64,000 bases of DNA. Origin: Collimonas arenae. Its GTDB lineage: Bacteria > Pseudomonadota > Gammaproteobacteria > Burkholderiales > Burkholderiaceae_D. A model generated the notes under the pieces. The model was not told the DNA's origin and did not search any database. It was given only the letters and a program-made list of their open reading frames with translations. Below are positions 43,721 through 50,909 of the stretch, in pieces; the first letter of the stretch is position 1, and each line of letters opens with the position of its first letter. Both the position numbers and the translations under genes were made by a program. The stretch covers positions 1,984,001 through 2,048,000 of the forward strand of contig NZ_CP009962.1 of the NCBI RefSeq assembly GCF_000786695.1, in the 5' to 3' direction.

Positions 43721-44749
43721 GTGAAAAAATTGTTACCCACTTCAACTGCTGGCAGCTTACCTAAACCCTCTTGGCTTGCACAACCCGAGACGCTTTGGTC
43801 ACCTTGGAAATTGCAAGATGAGGGATTGATTGAGGGCAAACAAGATGCTTTACGTTTGTCACTGCAAGAACAACAACACGCAGGTATTGATATCGTCAGT
43901 GATGGTGAACAAACGCGCCAGCATTTTGTAACTACGTTTATTGAGCACCTCAGCGGCGTTGATTTTGAGAGGCGTGAGACCGTTAGAATTCGTGATCGCT
44001 ATGATGCGAGCGTACCGACGGTCGTTGGTGCTGTTTCTCGACAAAAGCCAGTTTTTGTTGAAGATGCCAAGTTCTTACGTCAGCAAACCAAACAACCCAT
44101 CAAATGGGCTCTGCCAGGTCCCATGACGATGATCGATACGCTTTATGACAGCCATTATAAAAGTCGCGAAAAACTGGCTTGGGAATTTGCCAAAATTCTC
44201 AATCAAGAAGCCAGAGAATTAGAGGCTGCTGGTGTCGATATCATTCAATTTGATGAGCCCGCATTTAATGTGTTCTTTGATGAGGTGAATGATTGGGGGG
44301 TTGCCACATTAGAAAAGGCAATTGAAGGGCTCAATTGTGAAACTGCTGTACATATTTGCTATGGCTATGGCATCAAAGCCAATACAGATTGGAAAAAGAC
44401 TCTGGGCTCAGAGTGGCGGCAATATGAAGAAGCTTTTCCCAAGCTGCAAAAATCCGGTATCGATATAGTCTCACTGGAGTGTCACAACTCTCGCGTTCCA
44501 ATGGATCTCATTGAACTCATTCGAGGTAAAAAAGTGATGGTAGGGGCCATTGATGTGGCAACCGATACCATTGAAACACCAGAGGAAGTAGCCAATACCT
44601 TACGAAAAGCACTTCAGTTTGTAGATGCTGACAAGCTCTATCCTTCCACCAACTGTGGCATGGCTCCCTTATCTCGTCGAGTAGCAAGAGGCAAGCTAAA
44701 TGCTTTAAGTGCAGGCGCAGAAATCGTCCGAAGAGAACTCTCGAACTAG
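43721..44749 (+). CDS. mesD: Core methionine synthase, MesD type
   Basis: A 342-residue protein with only the C-terminal catalytic barrel of cobalamin-independent MetE; the N-terminal folate-binding half of MetE is absent. Zinc and homocysteine sites are visible in FDEPAFN, VHICYGYG (HxC), SLECHNSR and PSTNCGMAPL. The start is GTG. The MesX gene directly upstream places it in the MesD group, which makes methionine from homocysteine in an oxygen-dependent manner; its methyl donor is unusual or unknown. Like mesX it is AT-rich. It is followed by a transposase remnant, then a flavin reductase. Confidence 0.9.
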   Translation: MKKLLPTSTAGSLPKPSWLAQPETLWSPWKLQDEGLIEGKQDALRLSLQEQQHAGIDIVSDGEQTRQHFVTTFIEHLSGVDFERRETVRIRDRYDASVPTVVGAVSRQKPVFVEDAKFLRQQTKQPIKWALPGPMTMIDTLYDSHYKSREKLAWEFAKILNQEARELEAAGVDIIQFDEPAFNVFFDEVNDWGVATLEKAIEGLNCETAVHICYGYGIKANTDWKKTLGSEWRQYEEAFPKLQKSGIDIVSLECHNSRVPMDLIELIRGKKVMVGAIDVATDTIETPEEVANTLRKALQFVDADKLYPSTNCGMAPLSRRVARGKLNALSAGAEIVRRELSN

Positions 44750-44885
44750 TTCTGAGCTAATGTCGGAAGTGGTGTACGGGGGATTGACGTGGTAGATGGA
44801 AAGCGGTGGAGGTTTTGAGGAAATTCTTAAAAATACTCCCCGAATCTGTTGAAATACGCCGCCCAGGTTGCCAGAGTATCCGGAT

Positions 44886-45236
44886 GAAGCAAAGACCTTT
44901 ATCGACGCCGAGTACGCAGGCAAGCGTAAGCAGACCCCCTAAGGAATTGTTCCTGATCGAAATGGATCAGGTGGTGCCGTGGAAGGGTTTGCTTGCTCTG
45001 ATCGAGCCGTATACCTAAAGGGCAAGGGGGCGGCCAGTGTATCCAATGATGGCGATGCTGCGCGTGCATCTGATGCAGAACTAGTTCCGCTACAGCGATC
45101 CCGCCATGGAAGAGGCGCTGTACGAGACCACGATCCTGCGTCAATTCTCCGGGTTGAGCCTGGAGCACATTCCTGGCGAAACCATCATCCTCAACTTCCG
45201 TCGGTTGCCGGAGAGGTACGAGCTGTCGGCAGGGTC
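44886..45236 (+). pseudogene. IS5-family transposase remnant
   Basis: The N-terminal part of an IS5-type transposase in broken frames: KELFLIEMDQVVPWKGLLALIEPY (44942-45013), then in another frame YPMMAMLRVHLMQN, an in-frame TAG, and YSDPAMEEALYETTILRQFSGLSLEHI up to about 45230. The catalytic DDE region is missing. It separates mesD from the flavin reductase, so it may have interrupted a former operon. Confidence 0.8.
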
Positions 45237-45353
45237 GGTTTTGATCGATGGCCCGCTTACAAAATTGGCAAAGGCTGAAGTCAGCCAAAATTACCGGGCT
45301 ACTTCAGGCTTTCCTTAACACTTTCGAACTGCACCCAGTATTTAGTACCTACT

Positions 45354-45863
45354 ATGTCACTTTCTAGTACTGCTATCGAGCCATTGAGCCTTCGCGAAGC
45401 GCTCGGGCACTACGCATCCGGTATCACGGTGATTACATCACACATCGATGGCGAGCCAATTGGCTTCACTTGCCAGTCGTTCTATAGCGTGTCGATGAGC
45501 CCGCCGCTGGTGTCATTCAGCGTAATGTCCAGTTCGGCCAGCTATCCCAAAATCCGTCAGGCAGGTCGATTCGCAGTCAATATCCTGTCAGATGAGCAAG
45601 TCAAGATTTCCAACCAATTCGCTCGGCGAGGTACGGACAAGTGGCACGGAGTCGACTGGCAGGAATCGCCGCTGGGTAATCCGATCATTGACGGCAGCCT
45701 GCACTGGCTTGATTGCGAAATTTACGCCGAATACGCCGCAGGTGATCACCTGATCGTGATTGGTGAAGTGAAAGCGTTAAACCTACAAGAAGCTGCTGCT
45801 ACGCAGCCATTGCTGTATTACAAAGGACAATATTGCAACATCGCCGCGCATAGCGCAGTTTGA
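45354..45863 (+). CDS. Flavin reductase family protein
   Basis: A 169-residue flavin reductase/FMN-binding split-barrel protein. The motifs are LGHYASGITVITSHIDGEPIG, GFTCQSFYSVSMSPPLVSFSV and RFAVNILSDEQ. Such enzymes supply reduced flavin to oxygenases. Flavin reductases are frequent neighbours of MesD/MesX, which fits the oxygen dependence of that system. It is now separated from mesD by an IS5 remnant; whether it still shares a promoter is unclear. Confidence 0.88.
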   Translation: MSLSSTAIEPLSLREALGHYASGITVITSHIDGEPIGFTCQSFYSVSMSPPLVSFSVMSSSASYPKIRQAGRFAVNILSDEQVKISNQFARRGTDKWHGVDWQESPLGNPIIDGSLHWLDCEIYAEYAAGDHLIVIGEVKALNLQEAAATQPLLYYKGQYCNIAAHSAV

Positions 45864-45921
45864 GCGTTTACCTCCGCTGCTCTCTTTTACGCTTCAATCA
45901 ATCGAGAGCCTTACCATCTTT

Positions 45922-46080
45922 GTGAATACTTTTGGCACCGGAGCCGAAGCGGCACTACATAAATCCACCAAATGGTGGGACGGGGTGGTGATCACCCTTA
46001 GTATTCCAGTGGCCTTAATTATCGGTCCGGGCTATTCGGCGGGGGCCATTGGTGCCTGGCCAGCTATCATTCTCTGGAGG
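45922..46080 (+). pseudogene. Truncated amino-acid permease fragment
   Basis: From a GTG at 45922, about 50 residues resemble the N-terminus of an APC-type permease (ALHKSTKWWDGVVITLSIPV, then GYSAGAIGAWPAIILW). After about 46080 the similarity ends abruptly where the convergent MTHFR-like gene finishes (46089). It is the stub of a transporter gene cut by recombination; family assignment is moderate. Confidence 0.55.
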
Positions 46081-46088
46081 GGGGCGAT

Positions 46089-47546
46089 TCAACACCCTGG
46101 CGTCGAATCTTCTGGCTCGAACCATTCAGGCCAGGAGCTGCGGTGCCTGCTGCCTGCTTCGATGCAAGGAATCAACGTCTGCGCCAGCACAGGTAACTGA
46201 TTGGCAGATTTGGCAATCCGGTATTTGACACTGTGCACGCACTCCCGGTCGGAAAATTCGCATCGATTGAGCCGGGTACCGCCGCAGGGGCCGTTCGCCA
46301 GGCCTTTGGGGCATGTCTCGGGACATACGTAGAGGGTGTCCTGCAAGCGGCAGCGGCCGCAGGTATCACAGCCGACCAGCGGCCGTTTGACCGTCCGTTC
46401 GACAGCATGTAACGCATTCGCAGCCACCCCGACCTTCCAGATCGGCCGCGTCACGCTCCAGCCAAAGGCTCTGCTGAGCCATCCCGTGCGACTGAAGAGC
46501 TGGCCATGTACCGTAGAGAGCAGCGTGTATCGCAGGCGCTCCCGGCGAGTGGCGGTGACATCGGATTGCCCCATTTCCCAGGCGCCGGTTTCGGGGGCGA
46601 AGCATACCTGGGGCGCCCCAGGCATCCGCCAACTTGCATGCCATCGTTCGACCCAATCGGTCAGTGAGGTGATGCTGTTGTCCTGCTGCTCGGTGATCGC
46701 CTGCTCCAACGACAGCAGTTCGTCCAGCGTATGCACTCCGGACACATGAGCACCGGCATAGCCCATCAATTGCAGGCCCACTATCTGCAGCGCCAGGCGC
46801 TCGAGGCTTCGTGCGCTGGCATAGGCCAGCGATACCTGCTGCTCCCTGCCTAACAGCTCGCGCATGGATTCGGTGATGACGATGCCGGGCACGGCCTGCA
46901 GAACGGCCGCGCGCTTGTCGGTCAGGTTCATCACACAGGCCAGCATGGGTTTCATGCGTTCCTGAGCGCGCATCCAGGTCTGGGCTTCAATATGCTTGGC
47001 GGCGTCGAAACCCAGTTGCAGGGTAAAGAAATCAGCGCCAGCCAGAAGCTTTTTCTGCGCCTTCAGATACTGTGCGCCGCCTTCTTCTTCGCGATATTTG
47101 AACGGGTTCAACGCAGCGCCCAACAGCCAGTCCGGGCAGTGCTCACGGGCAATTTGCAGCGCGGGTACCGACTCCAGATAGTGCACTGGCGCCTGATCAG
47201 GATGGTGGCCTGGCAAGCGATCACCACTGAGCAGCAACAATTGCTCCAGACCACGGGCCTTCATCGACTCAATCTGAAACAGCAAGTCTGCACGCTCGCG
47301 ATCCTTGCCTGAAAAGTGTAGCAAGGATGAGGCAGGATCTGCCAATGCCCCAGCGCCCTCCAAGGGGCTCAAGTCCGAATGCAAGCCGACGCGATCGGCG
47401 AAGGCTGGCAGTAATGGCCAGCCTGCCAGGTGCCCGCGTTGCACGATTTTCTCAAGCGCGGCCAAGCGCGAAGGGGACTGTTGAGGAACGACCTCTAGCA
47501 CGTAGACGAAGCGTCCTTCGTTCAGCGCCTGTTTTAATTTACTCAA
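46089..47546 (-). CDS. Methylenetetrahydrofolate reductase-like protein with C-terminal Cys-rich domain
   Basis: A 485-residue protein. The N-terminal 280 residues form a MetF-like TIM barrel (YVLEVVPQQSPSR, LLLLSGDRLPGHHP, GADFFTLQLGFDAAKH). The C-terminal part has the MTHFR-C Cys pattern CDTCGRCRLQDTLYVCPETCPKGLANGPCGG, probably an iron-sulfur or zinc site. MetF makes methyl-tetrahydrofolate. In this locus it may serve methionine synthesis by MesD, although MesD is not a classic methyl-THF user. It is transcribed from the direction of queH, whose upstream region has a MetR box. Confidence 0.85.
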   Translation of the reverse strand: MSKLKQALNEGRFVYVLEVVPQQSPSRLAALEKIVQRGHLAGWPLLPAFADRVGLHSDLSPLEGAGALADPASSLLHFSGKDRERADLLFQIESMKARGLEQLLLLSGDRLPGHHPDQAPVHYLESVPALQIAREHCPDWLLGAALNPFKYREEEGGAQYLKAQKKLLAGADFFTLQLGFDAAKHIEAQTWMRAQERMKPMLACVMNLTDKRAAVLQAVPGIVITESMRELLGREQQVSLAYASARSLERLALQIVGLQLMGYAGAHVSGVHTLDELLSLEQAITEQQDNSITSLTDWVERWHASWRMPGAPQVCFAPETGAWEMGQSDVTATRRERLRYTLLSTVHGQLFSRTGWLSRAFGWSVTRPIWKVGVAANALHAVERTVKRPLVGCDTCGRCRLQDTLYVCPETCPKGLANGPCGGTRLNRCEFSDRECVHSVKYRIAKSANQLPVLAQTLIPCIEAGSRHRSSWPEWFEPEDSTPGC

Positions 47547-47567
47547 GACAGCTCGATACCTTGTAAA

Positions 47568-47960
47568 TCAGAGGGGCGTCGTTGCCGCGGCCTCTTGGCG
47601 ATAGTGCCGAGCAACGACGGCGATGATAGCCGGCAGCAGGCTGGCGGCATAGAAGAGGAACAATTGCGCGGACGCCCAACTTGCGTCCAGCAGCCAGCCG
47701 GCAACGGTTGGCGACAGCATAGCGCCCACACACTCGACACCCAGCACAAGCCCGACTCCACTGGTTCGCGCGACGACAGGATAGCTTTGAGATACCAACG
47801 TGTACAGGCTAGCCATCGTCCCATTGAGCAGCATACCGATGGCAAAGCCGATGGCCAGCGCCAATGTCTGGGGAGCAGGGGCATCAGCAATGTCGTCAGC
47901 GACAGGAAGCCGATCAACAGGCGTGCTCCATTGAACCGACTGGCTCCCAGCTGCGGCCTG
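47568..47960 (-). pseudogene. MFS transporter C-terminal fragment, frameshifted
   Basis: On the minus strand, one frame reads RLLIGFLSLTTLLMPLLP and then, after a one-base shift near 47870, another continues TLALAIGFAIGMLLNGTMAS and LGVECVGAMLSPTVAGWLLD to the stop at 47568. The whole resembles the last third of an MFS (aromatic-acid symporter-like) transporter. The N-terminal two-thirds are absent. Confidence 0.7.
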
Positions 47961-47980
47961 CATCCACCTCAGCGCGTGGG

Positions 47981-48163
47981 CTAGCAGCACGTGCTCTGTT
48001 TGCGCCGGTGGTACGCATCCTGACGCATCAGCGTGTCCGTGCTGCGCTCATACACATAGGTATGCCCTTCGATAGTTACGCGCCCATAGCGACGTGCAAT
48101 GCTGTAGCGGGTACTTTTGACCTGCTGAATCATTTCCGGACGCTGCGCGGATGGTAAATCCAT
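47981..48163 (-). CDS. Small hypothetical protein
   Basis: A 60-residue basic protein (STRYSIARRYGRVTIEGHTY, YERSTDTLMRQDAYHRRKQS) 39 bases downstream of queH. I recognise no family. The AGGAAAC upstream of the ATG and the compact position after queH support a real small gene, but a decayed fragment is possible. Confidence 0.45.
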   Translation of the reverse strand: MDLPSAQRPEMIQQVKSTRYSIARRYGRVTIEGHTYVYERSTDTLMRQDAYHRRKQSTCC

Positions 48164-48202
48164 TTCGACTATTCAGACGTTTCCTGAGGGCATGGCCGAA
48201 AC

Positions 48203-48874
48203 TCAGTCCTCGGCTGCGGCATCTTCGTCGCCGTAAAACTTCACACCCAACTGGATGCGTTCACGACCGCCCTCCAGACGGTGCCGATTAGTGTCACGCA
48301 AAGAGTAGACGCAACCGCAATACTCCTGCTGATAGAAGTTCTCGCGCTTGCTGATCTCGATCATGCGAGCTGAACCACCGCCTTTGCGCCAGTTGTATTC
48401 CCAGTACAGCATGTCCGGATAGTGCGAGGCCGCGCGCACCCCGCAATCGTTGATCTGCTGCATGTCTTTCCAACGCGAGATGCCCAGCGAGCTGGTGATG
48501 ACGGGGAAACCATGTTCATACGCATACAGTGCGGTGCGCTCGAAACGCATATCGAAGCACATGGTGCAACGAATACCGCGCTCCGGTTCGTTTTCCATTC
48601 CCTTGGCGCGTTCAAACCAATTGTCGCGATCGTAGTCGGCGTCGATGAAGGGAATACCGAATTTCTCTGCAAAGCGAATGTTCTCCTGCTTGCGAAGTTC
48701 GTATTCCTTCAGCGGATGGATGTTGGGATTGTAAAAAAAGATCGTGAAGTCGATGCCGGAGGCCTGTATGGCTTCCATCACCTCGCCCGAGCACGGCGCG
48801 CAGCAGGAATGCAGCAGCACTTTCTTGTGCTCACCAGGCAAGGCCAGCGGCTTGCGTTCAGTTGTGGATGCCAT
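48203..48874 (-). CDS. queH: Epoxyqueuosine reductase QueH
   Basis: A 223-residue QueH (formerly DUF208), which performs the last step of queuosine synthesis in tRNA and replaces the cobalamin-dependent QueG. Metal-binding Cys motifs are [12 protein letters not shown] near residue 22, [10 protein letters not shown], and [11 protein letters not shown] near the C-terminus. A GGAGACTT site precedes the ATG. Three dyads, including a MetR box, lie in its upstream region. Pairing with a cobalamin-independent methionine synthase makes a B12-free set of functions. Confidence 0.93.
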   Translation of the reverse strand: MASTTERKPLALPGEHKKVLLHSCCAPCSGEVMEAIQASGIDFTIFFYNPNIHPLKEYELRKQENIRFAEKFGIPFIDADYDRDNWFERAKGMENEPERGIRCTMCFDMRFERTALYAYEHGFPVITSSLGISRWKDMQQINDCGVRAASHYPDMLYWEYNWRKGGGSARMIEISKRENFYQQEYCGCVYSLRDTNRHRLEGGRERIQLGVKFYGDEDAAAED

Positions 48875-48909
48875 GAGAAGTCTCCATGAAGTACGCCCGC
48901 GCTCGCCGG

Positions 48910-48924
48910 ACTGGGTAACCCAGT
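48910..48924. promoter_or_regulatory. 15-bp palindrome upstream of queH
   Basis: ACTGGGT-A-ACCCAGT is a perfect dyad 36-50 bases upstream of the queH ATG. It could be an operator or a leader-RNA hairpin. Confidence 0.4.
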
Positions 48925-48945
48925 ATTGTCGCCCCGGTTTGGCTT

Positions 48946-48969
48946 CATGAAAATGGATATGTTTTCATG
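48946..48969. promoter_or_regulatory. Dyad adjacent to the queH MetR box
   Basis: CATGAAAA-N8-TTTTCATG is a perfect 8+8+8 dyad five bases from the MetR box at 48975. It contains TGAA and TTCA half-sites, so it may be a second, wider-spaced MetR site. Confidence 0.45.
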
Positions 48970-48974
48970 GTTTT

Positions 48975-48989
48975 ATGAGTAATATTCAT
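48975..48989. promoter_or_regulatory. MetR box upstream of queH
   Basis: ATGAGTAATATTCAT fits ATGAG-N5-TTCAT exactly. It lies about 100 bases upstream of queH and 22 bases beyond the metR-like stop codon. Confidence 0.75.
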
Positions 48990-49010
48990 AGAGCTTGCCG
49001 CCAGGACGGA

Positions 49011-49901
49011 TCAAGCGACGACGGGCCTCTTCGCCTGCTCGATGAAAGCCCGCAGATAATCGACGCCCACATCTGCCTCGCGTGCGCCCAGGTAGATGTT
49101 CTTGGCAATGCCGTTCTTGCCGAGCCGTACCGGAACCACATCCATCGTGCCAGCGTATTCCTGCACCAGCCAGCGCGGCAGCGCTGCCACGCCGCGCCCG
49201 CTGGCGACCATCTGCAACATGATGTCGGTGGTCTCGATGGCTTTATGGCGCTTGGGCGTGATGCCGGCCGGCGTGAGAAACATGGTGTAGATGTCAAGGC
49301 GATCGACCGGCACTGGGTAAGTCACCAGTATCTCGTTGGTCAACTGTTTGGGCTTGACGTACTCCTCCTTGGCGAGCTTGTGGCTGCCGGCTACGACCAA
49401 CACTTGCTCGTAGTCGAACACCGGCTCGAACACCAGGCCGGGCTTGTCCAGCGGATCGGGCGTGACCAGCAAATCGATTTCATAGCCGAACAAGGCACCG
49501 ATGCCGCCAAACTGGAATTTCTGCTTCACGTCCACGTCCACATCTGGCCACGCCGCCAGGTAAGGCGACACCACCTTTAGCAACCACTGGTAACAAGGGT
49601 GGCACTCCATGCCAATGCGCAGCGCGCCACGCTCGCCCTGGGCGAACTGGTGCAGCCGTTCTTCCGCTAATGCCAGCTGCGGTAACACCCGGTTGGCCAC
49701 GGCCAGCAGATATTGCCCGGCCTGGGTCAGACGCAGGCTGCGGCCTTCGCGCAGCCAGATGTCGGTGCCCAGCTGCTGCTCCAGCTTCTTCATGCTGTGG
49801 CTTAAAGCCGACTGCGTCACATGGAGCACGCCGGCGGCTGCAGTCAGCGAACCTTGCTTTTCCACCTCTTGCACGATGGATAAATGGATGCGATCAATCA
49901 T
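49011..49901 (-). CDS. metR: LysR-family regulator, MetR type
   Basis: A 296-residue LysR regulator. The helix-turn-helix contains SLTAAAGVLHVTQSALSHSMKKLE. The effector domain has the MetR hallmark IGMECHPCYQWLLKVVSPYL, followed by FDYEQVLVVAGSHKL and YPVPVDRLDIYTMFLTPAGI. E. coli MetR uses homocysteine as co-activator for metE and other methionine genes. The ATG at 49901 is chosen; the longer frame begins with TTG. A dyad matching the mesX and queH sites starts six bases upstream. It is the likely activator of the local methionine genes. Confidence 0.9.
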   Translation of the reverse strand: MIDRIHLSIVQEVEKQGSLTAAAGVLHVTQSALSHSMKKLEQQLGTDIWLREGRSLRLTQAGQYLLAVANRVLPQLALAEERLHQFAQGERGALRIGMECHPCYQWLLKVVSPYLAAWPDVDVDVKQKFQFGGIGALFGYEIDLLVTPDPLDKPGLVFEPVFDYEQVLVVAGSHKLAKEEYVKPKQLTNEILVTYPVPVDRLDIYTMFLTPAGITPKRHKAIETTDIMLQMVASGRGVAALPRWLVQEYAGTMDVVPVRLGKNGIAKNIYLGAREADVGVDYLRAFIEQAKRPVVA

Positions 49902-49906
49902 GATCA

Positions 49907-49921
49907 ATGAGTTAAATTCAT
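49907..49921. promoter_or_regulatory. MetR box at the metR gene
   Basis: ATGAGTTAAATTCAT fits ATGAG-N5-TTCAT. Its closeness to the start codon suggests autorepression. Confidence 0.75.
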
Positions 49922-49984
49922 AATTTGTTGATATAAAACTATTTTACTTCATAATACTGCGCACTTGCGATCCGCCAATTCAAG

Positions 49985-50180
49985 GATTTTTCGGGAGAGA
50001 ACCATGGTCGCCATCCATAACCTCAGCTTGCCCGCCTCCTGCATCAGGCCGGTGGCGCCGCGTACGAACTCGACACGGTCGTAGATGGCCATGTTGTTGC
50101 GCGACAGTGCATCCAGCGGATGGCTTTCGGCGACGCTGGACGCTATGCCGTCGCACTGCAGGTTGGTGAGCCGTGCAGGT
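49985..50180 (-). pseudogene. TonB-dependent siderophore receptor fragment (plug domain)
   Basis: On the minus strand about 65 residues match the plug domain of siderophore receptors: LTNLQCDGIASSVAESHPLD, then MAIYDRVEFVRGATGLMQEAG. This is the family pattern in which the DRVEV(L/F)RGA(T/N)GL loop precedes the barrel. No signal peptide and no barrel follow. It is a remnant next to the IS21-like debris. Confidence 0.7.
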
Positions 50181-50321
50181 TCGTCGCGACACTGCGCTAC
50201 GACTATTGAACGTGCCGCAGTTCTGTCTAACATCGGATGCTTAAGTATGAAGGGCGGCTCTTGGCGGACAGACGCCTACCGCCAACTGTCTCAAATTTTT
50301 AATACGCATATACGTGGGTCA

Positions 50322-50632
50322 GGTGGGTCAGTTTTCGGCGTAAATCAATACTGTCGCTGCATAGAATAACAAGGCTCACCGGTTTAGCGCGCCACGATTT
50401 CGCGATACAGCACCGTGACCGGAATCCACTTGGGCCGGGCCGCCGCCTGTCGCTTGCGCAGATAATCCCTGTGCGTATCAAGTTTGCAAGCACCTTTCAC
50501 ATTGCGTTCGTATTTCGGTACTTCCTCTAGTGCCAGATGCCGCCGCACCGTGTTCACCGTGCGGCCAGCTTCCACCGCGATCTGCAGCATGCTCAATCCA
50601 TGCTTCTTCAATAATTGAATTTCCACATACAC
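50322..50632 (-). mobile_element. Degenerate IS21-like element (IstA N-terminus plus end sequence)
   Basis: Minus-strand 50632-50384 encodes about 82 residues of an IstA-like N-terminus: EIQLLKKHGLSMLQIAVEAG, TVNTVRRHLALEEVPKYERN, then a YLRKRQAAARPKWIPV segment. It stops at IVAR where full-length proteins continue, with no catalytic domain. Beyond it, 50322-50355 resembles the stretch at 42167-42200. It is an internally deleted insertion sequence forming the right edge of the mosaic region. Confidence 0.65.
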
Positions 50633-50735
50633 CTCTTTGGGTATCAAGGACGTTACGAAAAGCAGCCTTCTTCTCAAATTGGTGTGTCAACTTTCAATCG
50701 CTGCGCTGTATCAGTTTTTTGCATCCGCTGCTGAC

Positions 50736-50755
50736 ACCTGTAAAGGTTTACAGGT
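50736..50755. promoter_or_regulatory. lux-box-like operator upstream of the PKS gene
   Basis: ACCTGTAAAGGTTTACAGGT is a perfect 9+2+9 dyad. Its seven-base arms ACCTGTA/TACAGGT are identical to those of the Vibrio fischeri lux box. If LuxR-type activation places the box centre at -42.5, transcription starts near 50788 with a -10 around 50776-50781, where AATACT occurs. The polyketide synthase ATG is at 50910. No luxR or luxI gene is in the window. Confidence 0.7.
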
Positions 50756-50909
50756 TGTTTTCCACTTGGATGAAAAATACTATCTCCCGGCCAAGATAGC
50801 TATGTAACATTTTTTCACATTGAAAGTCATCTGGCGTAATGACCAGAACGTGGCGCTGTCCGCAATAAATTTCATGTCGTAGCGTGATCACTAGATTGGG
50901 GTTCATAGA

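Noticed and set aside
49949..50233. A 94-residue intact gene
   Set aside because: Its middle matches only a slice of a siderophore-receptor plug domain; both ends are unrelated, so it is a fragment.
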